Positions 8,241 through 16,086 of a DNA stretch of 64,000 nucleotides are shown here, one piece after another. Positions within the stretch are counted from its first letter, which is position 1; every line of letters begins with the position of its first letter. The stretch is from NCBI RefSeq assembly GCF_041107455.1, contig NZ_JBGBPY010000001.1, positions 2,418,001 through 2,482,000 of the forward strand, given 5' to 3'. The notes beneath the pieces were generated by a model, which made no database searches, was not told the DNA's origin, and worked only from the letters and a program-made list of their open reading frames with translations. The DNA is from Rhodanobacter humi. Lineage in GTDB: Bacteria > Pseudomonadota > Gammaproteobacteria > Xanthomonadales > Rhodanobacteraceae. The position numbers and the translations under genes are program-made.

Positions 8241-9443
8241 GTGTCCATCTTTGCTTCCGTTGAAATGGCCCCGGGCGATCCCATCCTCGGCCTCACCGAA
8301 ACCTACCTCGCCGATCCGCGCAAGGAGAAGGTGAACCTGGGCGTGGGCATCTACGTGGACGAGCAGGGCAAGGTGCCGGTGCTGGACGCGGTGCGCCAGG
8401 TGGAACAGGCGCTGGCGCGCGACAACCTGCCGCGCAGCTACCTGCCGATCGACGGTCTGCCAGCGTACAACCGCGCCACGCAGAAGCTGTTGTTCGGCGA
8501 GGGCGCGCCCATCCTCGACGCGGGCCGCGTGGCCACCGCGCAGACCATCGGCGGCAGCGGCGCGCTGCGCGTGGGCGCGGATCTGCTCAAGCAGGTGCTG
8601 GGCGCGAACGCGAAGCTGGCGATCAGCAACCCCAGCTGGGGCAACCACCACGTGGTGTTTCGCACCGCCGGCTTCCAGCTGATCGACTACCGCTACTACG
8701 ACGACGCCAGCCACGGCCTCGATTTCGCCGGCATGCTGGCGGACCTGGCCAAGCTGGAGCCCGGCACCGTGGTGCTGCTGCACGCCTGCTGCCACAACCC
8801 CACCGGCGTGGACCTGGACGCCACGCAGTGGGCGCAGGTGGTGGCGCTCTTGAAGGATCGCGGCCTGCTGCCCTTCGTCGACATGGCCTACCAGGGCTTC
8901 GACAAGAACGCCACAGCGGACGCCACCGCGGTGCGCCTGCTGGCCGACTCGGGTATCCCTGCCTTTGTGGTGGCGAATTCCTACTCCAAGTCGTTCTCGC
9001 TGTACGGCGAGCGCGTGGGCGCGCTCAGCTTCGTGGGCGCCGACCGCGACGAGGCCGCGCGCCTGCTGTCGCGCATCAAGACCACCGTGCGTGCCAATTA
9101 CTCCAGCCCCGCCACGCACGGCGGCAAGCTGGTGGCGGGCGTGCTGGAAAGCGCCGAACTGCACGCGCTGTGGGAGCAGGAGCTGGGCGCGATGCGCAGC
9201 CGCATCCACACGATGCGCGCGGCCTTCGTGGACAAGCTCGCCGCGCTGGGCGCGCCGGACTTCGGCTTCATCAACAAGCAGGCCGGCATGTTCTCCTACT
9301 CGGGCCTGAGCAAGGCGCAAGTGGATCGCCTGCGCGAGGAGTTCGCGATCTACGCGCTCGGGAGCGGCCGCATTTGCGTGGCCGCGCTCAATACCGGCAA
9401 TATCGACTACGTGACCAAGGCCGTCGCGGCCGTGTGCCGCTGA
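8241..9443 (+). CDS. Aromatic-amino-acid/aspartate aminotransferase (class I)
   Basis: A 400-residue PLP-dependent transaminase of the AspC/TyrB type, interconverting aspartate, aromatic amino acids and their keto acids. The sequence opens with the family start SIFASVEMAPGDPILGL, contains NLGVGIYVDEQGK, the HACCHNPTGVD segment and the PLP lysine in SYSKSFSLYGERVG, and ends with the usual C-terminal arm. I chose the GTG at 8241, giving the canonical first residues, over the in-frame codon at 8187; GAAGAAAAGCGAGA upstream is a plausible ribosome site. TyrB versus AspC specificity cannot be set by eye. A palindrome TGGACGTCCA lies 32 bp upstream of the start. Confidence 0.9.
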   Translation: MSIFASVEMAPGDPILGLTETYLADPRKEKVNLGVGIYVDEQGKVPVLDAVRQVEQALARDNLPRSYLPIDGLPAYNRATQKLLFGEGAPILDAGRVATAQTIGGSGALRVGADLLKQVLGANAKLAISNPSWGNHHVVFRTAGFQLIDYRYYDDASHGLDFAGMLADLAKLEPGTVVLLHACCHNPTGVDLDATQWAQVVALLKDRGLLPFVDMAYQGFDKNATADATAVRLLADSGIPAFVVANSYSKSFSLYGERVGALSFVGADRDEAARLLSRIKTTVRANYSSPATHGGKLVAGVLESAELHALWEQELGAMRSRIHTMRAAFVDKLAALGAPDFGFINKQAGMFSYSGLSKAQVDRLREEFAIYALGSGRICVAALNTGNIDYVTKAVAAVCR

Positions 9444-9480
9444 TCCTTGGCAAATACGGCGAGGCTTGGACAATCCGTGG

Positions 9481-9559
9481 CGTCATGCCTGCGAATGCGG
9501 GCATCCATGTCGATCTTCGCCGAGCAGCAAAATGGATTCCCGCTTGCGCGGGAATGACG
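9481..9559. repeat. Paired REP-like palindromes (BIME-type) between aminotransferase and rdgC
   Basis: Two 27-base imperfect palindromes face each other. The first (9481-9507) begins CGTCATGCC and ends GGGCATCCA. The second (9533-9559) begins TGGATTCCC and ends GGGAATGACG and has a perfect ATTCCCGC/GCGGGAAT stem. The head-to-head arrangement is that of REP doublets mobilised by REP-associated tyrosine transposases. No such transposase gene is in this window. Confidence 0.85.
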
Positions 9560-9620
9560 TCGCCACCGAGTCTGGCATGTGGCCGCCGCAAGGCGGCCTT
9601 CGCATCTGCATGGATACCCA

Positions 9621-10538
9621 ATGTTCTTCCGCAACCTCACCCTGTTCCGTTTTTCTCCCGCCGTCGCGGATGACCTGAAACGTCTGGACGAGGCGTTGGG
9701 CGAGCACCGCCTGCGCCCCTGCGGTCCGCTGGAAATGTTCACCAAGGGCTTCGTGCCGCCGGTCGGCCGCGGCGACGACGCGCCGCTCACCCACGTGGTG
9801 AAGCACTGCACCATGGTCACCGTGGGCGGCGAGGACAAGTTGCTGCCCGCCGCGGTGGTCAACGACGAGCTGCAGCGCAAGGTGCAGAAGATCGCCGAAG
9901 AGGAAGGCCGCAAGGTCGGCGGGCGCGAGCGCAAGCGCCTCAAGGAAGACCTGCTCACCGAACTGCTGCCGCGCGCCTTCGTGCGCACGTCGCGGATGTC
10001 GGCCTACGTGGACACGAAGCACGGCTGGCTGGTGCTCGACACCTCCAGCCGCAAGTCGGCCGAGAACGCGCTCACGCAAATTCGCGAGGCGCTGGGCAGC
10101 TTCCCCGCGGTACCGCTGGCGCCGGAGGAAGGCCCGCGCGTGCTGATGACCGACTGGCTCGCCAACGGCACGCTGCCCGCCGGCCTCGCGCTCGGCGACG
10201 AAGTGGAACTGCGCGACCCCGCCACCGCCACCGGCGCGATCGCCAAGTGTCGTCGTCAGGATCTCGATGCGGAAGAAGTGAAGGAGCACCTGCGCAACGG
10301 CAAGCAGGTGTTCCAGCTCGGCCTGGTGTTCGACGACCGCATGAGCTTCGTGCTGGGCGAGGACCTGATCGTGCGCAAGCTGAAGTTCCTCGACGTGGTG
10401 CTGGACGAGATGGGCGACGGCCACGAGGACGCCCAGGCCGAGGCCGATGCCAGCTTCGCCCTGCTCACCCTGGAACTGGAGCGCCTGCTGGCCAAGCTGG
10501 AGGAATGGTTCGGTTTGCCGCGTCCCAGCGAAGGTTGA
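9621..10538 (+). CDS. rdgC: Recombination-associated protein RdgC
   Basis: A 305-residue DNA-binding protein that forms a ring dimer around double-stranded DNA and limits RecA loading. The start MFFRNLTLFRF and the segments KGFVPPVGRGDD and RSSR-like ADTKHGWLVLDTSSRK are typical of the family, as is the C-terminal LGLVFDDRMSFVLGEDL stretch. The ATG at 9621 gives the canonical N-terminus; an in-frame codon 14 triplets earlier falls in the REP region and is rejected. The gene is single, followed by a 131-bp gap before the metallopeptidase gene. Confidence 0.94.
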   Translation: MFFRNLTLFRFSPAVADDLKRLDEALGEHRLRPCGPLEMFTKGFVPPVGRGDDAPLTHVVKHCTMVTVGGEDKLLPAAVVNDELQRKVQKIAEEEGRKVGGRERKRLKEDLLTELLPRAFVRTSRMSAYVDTKHGWLVLDTSSRKSAENALTQIREALGSFPAVPLAPEEGPRVLMTDWLANGTLPAGLALGDEVELRDPATATGAIAKCRRQDLDAEEVKEHLRNGKQVFQLGLVFDDRMSFVLGEDLIVRKLKFLDVVLDEMGDGHEDAQAEADASFALLTLELERLLAKLEEWFGLPRPSEG

Positions 10539-10669
10539 GATTGGCGTCAGAACGGGCTTTCCGCAAGCCGTGACCGCCGACCCTTGCGCCGGGACGCGGT
10601 TCTCCCCACATACTGTCCCTCCGGGCACGTCGACCCACGGCGGCGCCCGGACGTACAGGCAGCAGGCAC

Positions 10670-11440
10670 ATGGCGCAGCATCTCGAAGGCGACTGGCTGG
10701 AACTGGCGACCGCAGGCGGCAACACCATCCGCGTGCTCAAGGCCGCCCACCCGCGTGCGCGGCGCTTGCGCCTCACCGTCACGCCCAAGGGCGCGCGCGT
10801 GACCTATCCCGACGGCACCCATCCCGCCCAGGTCAGCGCCTTCCTGCGCCACCACGCCGACTGGCTGGAGCAGAAGCTCGACGAGCTGAACCTGATCGTC
10901 AAGCCGCTGCCGCCGCTGCGCGTGGGCCATGCCACCACGCTGCCGCTGCGCGGCGAGCTGGCCACGCTGGACTGGGCCGACGGCGCCTATCCGAAGATCG
11001 AGACGCAGGCCGAAGGCCTCACCCTGGTGATCCCGCGCCCGCACACCCGCGCCCTGCCGGTGGCACGCGGCCTGCTGGCCTCGCATTTCGAATCGCTGAT
11101 CCGCCGCGACGTGTCGCGCTGGCTCGCGTTCTACGTGCCGCAGCTCGGCCTCGCGCCCACCGCGCTGAAGGTGCGGCCGATGAAGAGCCTGTGGGGCAGC
11201 CTGGACACCCGCGACCGCATCAACCTCGACCTCGCGCTGGCGCTCGCGCCGCCCGCCGCGCTGCGCTACGTGCTGGTGCATGAACTCTGCCACCTCAAGG
11301 TGCGCAGCCACGCACCGCGCTTCTGGGCGCAGGTGGAAGGCTTGCTGCCCGACTGGCGCGAGCAGCGCGACTGGCTGCGCGGCAATGGCGCCACGCTGAA
11401 AGCCGAGCTGGATCGGCTGGTGGCGGATGTGGCGGATTGA
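10670..11440 (+). CDS. YgjP-like (DUF45) M48-type metallopeptidase domain protein
   Basis: A 256-residue protein with a C-terminal zinc motif HELCH (H204, E205, H208) followed by the family's H-x2-RFW signature (HAPRFW). The mid-region KVRPMKSLWGSLDTRDRINLD is the conserved beta-rich part of YgjP/DUF45 proteins. The family is SprT-like in fold and presumed to be a metal-dependent peptidase, but no substrate is established. The length fits. It sits downstream of rdgC with its own upstream gap, so co-transcription is uncertain. Confidence 0.88.
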   Translation: MAQHLEGDWLELATAGGNTIRVLKAAHPRARRLRLTVTPKGARVTYPDGTHPAQVSAFLRHHADWLEQKLDELNLIVKPLPPLRVGHATTLPLRGELATLDWADGAYPKIETQAEGLTLVIPRPHTRALPVARGLLASHFESLIRRDVSRWLAFYVPQLGLAPTALKVRPMKSLWGSLDTRDRINLDLALALAPPAALRYVLVHELCHLKVRSHAPRFWAQVEGLLPDWREQRDWLRGNGATLKAELDRLVADVAD

Positions 11441-11574
11441 GGGATCGCCGGGACGACAGCGACTTTCGTCACTGCCGCGCCGCGTCTCTGCTCTGGCGAT
11501 TCAATTGACCTATGGACTGTGGGTGTCTGCCATGGGTCGGAAGCGGACATCCCGAGTTTCATCGGCCCACACAC

Positions 11575-12009
11575 TTACTTCGCAAAACTCACGTTGCCTC
11601 GCACACCACGAGGGTCTGAGGGAAGGCAAATGGCCAAGGCGCTCCTTGTTGGATGGCGCGGGTCGGAAAAGTCGCCAACGCTTACGATCAAGCCATTCGG
11701 CCCCTCATAGACCGCCAAACCGCCGCTCCCAAGAGACAGAGATCGAATTAGGTATCTCTTGCTTGGCGCTTCACAACTAAGGCCAAGTGAAGGGCCAGCC
11801 GTGCTGTGATCCAGTACGAATGCGTTGCTCTCCAACTCCCGTAGCGCTTGTGGATCACCGCGTAAATCGAGGAAGTTCGCGGCAGGCACCCGGCTGTACT
11901 CCGTACCCCAGTCCCGAATGGAAGCCGGCTGTAGCCAACCATCTTGGGAATGCACGAACTGGCTTGGCAAGAGAAGTGCAACTCCAAGTATGAGCATCGG
12001 GCATTTCAT
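11575..12009 (-). CDS. Small secreted protein of unknown function
   Basis: A 144-residue orphan with a clear signal peptide (MKCPMLILGVALLLPSQFVHS-Q). I do not recognise the mature part. It contains one WGTEYSR segment and two cysteines (in LGLSCEAPS and LAICLPSD) that could form a disulfide. The start at 12009 has AAGGTGG upstream. The gene is visibly less GC-rich than its neighbours and uses codons such as CTT, CTA and ATA that they avoid, which suggests recent acquisition or weak selection. It lies alone, on the opposite strand to its neighbours. Confidence 0.65.
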   Translation of the reverse strand: MKCPMLILGVALLLPSQFVHSQDGWLQPASIRDWGTEYSRVPAANFLDLRGDPQALRELESNAFVLDHSTAGPSLGLSCEAPSKRYLIRSLSLGSGGLAVYEGPNGLIVSVGDFSDPRHPTRSALAICLPSDPRGVRGNVSFAK

Positions 12010-12178
12010 GGTTGCCACCTTTTCAGTTCGTCCATTCCGTCCATTCGCCTCCCTGGAATATGAGTCCACTTTGGGTCGAAAACGGGTATTGAGTATACGA
12101 GTCGCCTGACAACCGTCACTCGATCAAGGCGCAGCGCCGGCGCATGCTGACGGCATCGCTCTCGTGGATACCGCCACC

Positions 12179-12757
12179 ATGTCCTTTCCCTTCGGCATCG
12201 TCATTTCCCTGATCTGGCTGGCCTGGCTGCTGTACTGGTTCGTCAGCGCGTTCGGCACCAAGCGGGCCGCGCGGGTGGACAGCCTGGGCACGATGCTGGT
12301 GTACCGGGTGCCGCTGCTGCTGGGTTTCATCCTGTTGTTCACGGACCGCCCTTGGGCGGGACTGGAATGGTTGTGGCGAGCCTTCCTGCCGGCCGCGGTG
12401 GGTTGGGCTTGGTTGGGCCTGTTCCTGCTGTTGCTCGGCGTGGGTTTCGCCTGCTGGGCGCGTGTGGCGCTGGGGCGCAACTGGAGCGGCACGGTGCAGC
12501 TGAAGCAGGATCACGAGCTGGTCGTGGTCGGCCCGTATCGCTGGGTACGCCATCCGATCTACACCGGCATGCTGCTGGGCCTGCTCGGCACGGCGCTGGT
12601 GATCGGCGAGTGGCGCGGCCTGCTGGCGCTGGCGCTGGTTGTCGCCGCGTTCTGGTTCAAGCTGCGCCACGAGGAAGTCTGGATGCGCGAGCGTTTCGGT
12701 GCTGCTTACGTGGACTATATGCGGCGCACCAAGGCGCTGATTCCCGGCATCGTGTGA
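12179..12757 (+). CDS. Isoprenylcysteine carboxyl methyltransferase-family membrane protein
   Basis: A 192-residue integral membrane protein with about five hydrophobic segments. The C-terminal block GPYRWVRHPIYTG, followed by E-x-W-x3-F-G-x2-Y-x2-Y (EVWMRERFGAAYVDYMRR), is the SAM-binding signature of the ICMT/PEMT superfamily. Bacterial members methylate various membrane-associated substrates or have no known substrate. I prefer the ATG at 12179 to a GTG five codons earlier, although neither has a good ribosome site. No partner gene is evident. Confidence 0.85.
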   Translation: MSFPFGIVISLIWLAWLLYWFVSAFGTKRAARVDSLGTMLVYRVPLLLGFILLFTDRPWAGLEWLWRAFLPAAVGWAWLGLFLLLLGVGFACWARVALGRNWSGTVQLKQDHELVVVGPYRWVRHPIYTGMLLGLLGTALVIGEWRGLLALALVVAAFWFKLRHEEVWMRERFGAAYVDYMRRTKALIPGIV

Positions 12758-12860
12758 CATCGCGACCAAGGCGAATGGACGTCCATCCGTACTTGTGCGG
12801 GCAAGGGCGTGCGGCGCATGCTCGGACGGTTCTTCCCAGGCCGTCGGAGCGATGCCGGAC

Positions 12861-13169
12861 ATGAAGCATTACTGCTGTCGGTTGCTGGCGCCGCGTTCCA
12901 CGTTCCCCGGCGACATGACGCCGGCCGAGGCGGCGGCGATGCACGAGCATGTGGGCTATTGGCGCGAGCGCATGCGCGAGGGCAAGGTGGTGGTGTTCGG
13001 GCCAGTACTCGACCCGGCGGGCCCGTGGGGTCTGGCCGTGTTGCAACTGCCGGACGACGGGGAGCCCGGTGCGCTGATCGACCACGATCCGGTGATCCGC
13101 GCCGGCATCGGCTTCCGCTTCGAGATCCACCCGATGCAGGCCGTGTTGCCGGAGCCGTCGCGCGACTAG
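12861..13169 (+). CDS. YciI-family (YCII-related) protein
   Basis: A 102-residue protein with the DGPWG-like core GPVLDPAGPWGLAVLQ and the conserved acidic-histidine arrangement of the YCII fold (DHDPVIRAGIGFRFEIHP). YciI relatives are ferredoxin-like proteins, and some are dehydrochlorinase-like. In many proteobacteria and actinobacteria a YCII gene sits directly before an ECF sigma factor of the DUF6596 type. Here the place of that sigma factor is taken by a remnant (13255-13599). An ATG nine bases upstream is too close to GGAG at 12846-12849, so 12861 is the likelier start. Confidence 0.82.
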   Translation: MKHYCCRLLAPRSTFPGDMTPAEAAAMHEHVGYWRERMREGKVVVFGPVLDPAGPWGLAVLQLPDDGEPGALIDHDPVIRAGIGFRFEIHPMQAVLPEPSRD

Positions 13170-13254
13170 CGGCATGCGCTGTCGAAACGGCCGGCGGCGG
13201 CGCGTCTTGGCCGTGGGCGATGCGAGGTGGCGCCGCCCTCACCGGGAGCCATGC

Positions 13255-13599
13255 CATGCACTACAGCATCGCATCGGCACCCTCGTGGGCCGTGCCGCCG
13301 CAGTGGCCGAAGCACGCGATGCGGAACACGGCTGGGCGCTACTGCAGGCGATCCCGGCCGAGGCCGTGCGCGACTACCAACCCTGTTGGGCGCTGGCCGC
13401 GCACCTGCTCGCGCGTCTGCAGCGCCGCGACGAAGCGGATGCGGCCCGCGAGCGCGCGATCGGCCTGTGCGAAGACCCGGCGATGCGCACATTCTTGCGG
13501 CAGCAAGGGGTGCCGTCCGCACTGAGTTCCGGTACGGAAGACAACGCCGGCGCGCCACGATTGAACCAAAACGGCCGAAACGGGCATGAACACATGTAG
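13255..13599 (+). pseudogene. C-terminal remnant of an ECF sigma factor (DUF6596/SigJ-like)
   Basis: The frame ending at 13599 encodes LVGRAAAVAEARDAEHGWALL, then HLLARLQRRDEADAARERAI and DPAMRTFLRQQ. This is the helical C-terminal tail of DUF6596 ECF sigma factors, whose consensus is an LNRAVAVAE segment followed by TPR-like ADLLRRLGR, EA-x3-YERAL and ERRFL segments. Neither sigma region 2 nor region 4 precedes it; only about 85 bp separate it from the YciI stop. The upstream in-frame residues (13174-13254) are arginine-rich noise. The most economical reading is a deleted sigma factor gene whose YciI partner survives. This is recalled family resemblance and needs a profile search. Confidence 0.55.
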
Positions 13600-13799
13600 G
13601 GATCGGGCGATCCCTGGGATCGGTATTGCCATCCCGCCGGTCCGGTGACGGCGGAATGGGCAAGCACGGCAAGGACGGGAGACCGCGTTCGCGGCAGGTT
13701 TGCGCTCGCCCTCGTACAGGCCTCCTGCTCGTGCGTCGCGCGCTGGCGCGCGACGTCGTGGCCTCGTCTCGCCACGCAACCCGAACGGAGGAACCCTCC

Positions 13800-14888
13800 A
13801 TGTCACGCATTCCGATTTCCGCGCCGATCCTGCGCCGTCTCGCCACCGCCCTCGTCGTGGCCGGCGTTGCCGCGGTCAGCTTGCAGGCGAAGCCGGCGTT
13901 CGCCCGCGGTGGCGACAGCGGCAACATCCTCGTCGCCGACCAGTTCAACAACCGCGTCGTCGAGATCAATCGCCGGACGCACCAGGTGGTGTGGCAGTTC
14001 GGCAACGGCTCCGATTTGCCGGGTCCGCACAGCATCGTGGGCACCAACGACGCCGAGCGCTTCGGCACGCTCACCCTGATCTCCGGCACCGGCACGCCGC
14101 CGGGGCTGCCCGGCTGCAGCGACACGGTGAACGGCTGTCCCGACAATCGCGTGATCGTGGTTGATCCGCACGGCGACATCGTCTGGCAATACGGCCAGGC
14201 CGGCGTGGCGGGCGCCGGTCCGGACCAGCTCAACACGCCGGTGCAGGCGCTGTTCCTGGTCAGTTTCCCCGGCCACTACGGACCGCACGTGCTGATCGCC
14301 GACCAGGCCAACCAGCGCATCATCCTGGTCAACCTGCGCAAGCAGGTCGTGTGGCAGTACGGCACCACTGGCGTCAGCGGCAATGGGCCGAACCAGCTCA
14401 ACAACCCGAACAGCGCCGAGCTGCTGGCCAACGGCCACGTCCTGATCGCCGACGAGAACAACAACCGCGTGATCGAGGTCACCCGGGCCGGTGCGCTGGT
14501 GAAGCAGTTCACCGCGCTGGGCACAGTGAGCGGTGCGGCGTTCGCCAGCCGCCTGCCGAACGGCGACACGCTGATCACCGATTCCAACAACAACCGTATC
14601 GTGGAGGTGGATGCGAACGACCACCCGGTGTGGCAGTACTTCACCAACACCGAGGCGGGCAGCAACCCCACGCCCCTGCCCACGCGTGCGGTGCGGCTGC
14701 GCAACGGCGACACCCTGATCAGCGACCAGTTCAACGACCGCGTGATCGAGGTCAACATGCTGGGCAAGACCGTGTTCACGCAAGGCGCGCTGAACCTGCC
14801 CGGCAGCGGCTACGACCAGCTCAACGGACCCTATGACGCCAAGCAGATCGGCGATTTCACCGGGCTGACGCCGCCGTTTGGTTACTGA
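13800..14888 (+). CDS. Secreted NHL/PQQ-type beta-propeller repeat protein
   Basis: A 362-residue exported protein. The signal peptide ends near KPAFA-R (residue 35). The mature part has at least five repeats built on I-L-[IV]-A-D-x-[FANE]-N-[NQ]-R-[VI]-[VI]-E-[VI], each followed about 15 residues later by VWQ[FY]. This is the six-blade propeller pattern of NHL-like or arylsulfotransferase-like proteins. No catalytic residues are obvious, so a binding or scaffold role is inferred. The ATG at 13800 has a textbook GGAGG nine bases upstream. The gene is single and is followed by a perfect 15-bp palindrome before the convergent hydrolase. Confidence 0.75.
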   Translation: MSRIPISAPILRRLATALVVAGVAAVSLQAKPAFARGGDSGNILVADQFNNRVVEINRRTHQVVWQFGNGSDLPGPHSIVGTNDAERFGTLTLISGTGTPPGLPGCSDTVNGCPDNRVIVVDPHGDIVWQYGQAGVAGAGPDQLNTPVQALFLVSFPGHYGPHVLIADQANQRIILVNLRKQVVWQYGTTGVSGNGPNQLNNPNSAELLANGHVLIADENNNRVIEVTRAGALVKQFTALGTVSGAAFASRLPNGDTLITDSNNNRIVEVDANDHPVWQYFTNTEAGSNPTPLPTRAVRLRNGDTLISDQFNDRVIEVNMLGKTVFTQGALNLPGSGYDQLNGPYDAKQIGDFTGLTPPFGY

Positions 14889-14973
14889 GGCGCGTGCATG
14901 GATCGACATCGGAACACGCGACGCTTGTTCGATGTCTCCAGCCTAACAAGCGAAAAGCGCCCCCTCACCCCGA

Positions 14974-15006
14974 CCCTCTCCCCCAAGCGATGCTTGGGGG
15001 AGAGGG
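14974..15006. repeat. Perfect 15-bp extragenic palindrome between convergent genes
   Basis: The arms 14974-14988 and 14992-15006 are perfect complements around a GAT loop (CCCTCTCCCCCAAGC and its reverse complement). The flank CCCCTCACCCCGA on the left recurs, inverted and degenerate, near 6345-6366. It probably works as a bidirectional stop between the propeller and hydrolase genes, although no T tract follows on either strand. Confidence 0.75.
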
Positions 15007-15042
15007 AGACGGGCGCGGCGCGCTCTTCCGAATCTCGGCGGT

Positions 15043-16029
15043 TCAGTGCGACAGCGCGAACGCGGTGAGGATCTGCGCGGTTTCCTCGGGCTTCTCCAGC
15101 TCGGGCATGTGGCCGCAGCCGTTGAGCGTGCTGGTGCTGATCGCGCTGGCGTGCGTCAGGCCGTTGCGCAGGCTGTCCAGCGCGGAGATGTCGATCACCT
15201 TGTCGTCCTTGCACCACAGGCCCAGCACCGGCATGGTCAGCTGGTCGAGCCGGTTCTGCACGGCGAGGTATTGCGAGGGTTCGCGCAGTTCGCCCAGCAC
15301 CTTGGCGATGAAGGCGTGGTCCTTCACGTTGCGCGCCACCAGCACGTCGACGAAGCGCCCGGGGATATCGGGACGCTGGTCGAACACCAGGTCGGCGGCA
15401 TGCCAGAAGCCGGCGCGATCGGAGAACACGAACGGGTCCTTGCCGGCCAGCGTCTCGCGGGCGAATGCGTTCTCCTTGAACTTCAACCCGAACGCGTCGA
15501 CCAGCGCCAGCTCGCCCACGTGCTCGGGATGTTCGGCGGCGTAGACGCCTGCAATCGCGCCGCCCATCGAGTGGCCCACCAGCAGGAAGCGACCCAGGCC
15601 CAGGGTCTGCACGAAGGTCTGCAGGCGCGCGGCCTGGGCGTCGATGTTGTAGCTCGCGTTCACGTCGCGCGAGGACTCGCCCCAACCCGGCAGGTCGGGA
15701 ATGACCAGGTGGAAGTGCGGCGTGAGTTGCTTGGCCACCTCCAGCCACACCTCCTTGCTGTCGGCGAAGCCGTGCAGCAGCACGATGGTGGGGCCTTCGC
15801 CGCCCTCGTAATACGACCAGCGCGTGTCGCCGGCCTGCACCGTGTGCTTCTCCAGGTGCGCGGCCATCGCCTCGCGCGCGATGTTCGCGCGGAACAGCCA
15901 CTGCGGCGCGAACAGGTAGCTGCCGCCCAGCAGCACGACCAGCGCCACCACCACGATGGCGAGGAATTTCAGGCGGCGAAACAGCATGCGCTGCCAGAGC
16001 GGGCGGGTGGAGGGGTTGGTGTTGGGCAT
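15043..16029 (-). CDS. Membrane-anchored alpha/beta hydrolase
   Basis: A 328-residue hydrolase with an N-terminal membrane anchor (about residues 20-45). Oxyanion-hole LLHGF (84-88), nucleophile elbow GHSMGG (Ser154), an acid in the WCKDDKVID region and a catalytic His in GCGHMPELEKPE complete the triad. The layout resembles lipase/esterase or meta-cleavage hydrolase relatives; no specific substrate can be read. It lies 57 bp downstream of the M1 aminopeptidase on the same strand and is likely co-transcribed with it. Confidence 0.88.
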   Translation of the reverse strand: MPNTNPSTRPLWQRMLFRRLKFLAIVVVALVVLLGGSYLFAPQWLFRANIAREAMAAHLEKHTVQAGDTRWSYYEGGEGPTIVLLHGFADSKEVWLEVAKQLTPHFHLVIPDLPGWGESSRDVNASYNIDAQAARLQTFVQTLGLGRFLLVGHSMGGAIAGVYAAEHPEHVGELALVDAFGLKFKENAFARETLAGKDPFVFSDRAGFWHAADLVFDQRPDIPGRFVDVLVARNVKDHAFIAKVLGELREPSQYLAVQNRLDQLTMPVLGLWCKDDKVIDISALDSLRNGLTHASAISTSTLNGCGHMPELEKPEETAQILTAFALSH

Positions 16030-16086
16030 GAGCGTCAGTGTTCGCGGAAATGGGTGGTCCTCCGCATGCGGAGGAAAGAGCAGGGT

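Noticed and set aside
13174-13254. Start of a complete gene ending at 13599
   Set aside because: These codons are arginine-rich noise; only the later part resembles a protein.
14974-15006. Simple Rho-independent terminator
   Set aside because: No T tract on either side; classed as an extragenic palindrome instead.
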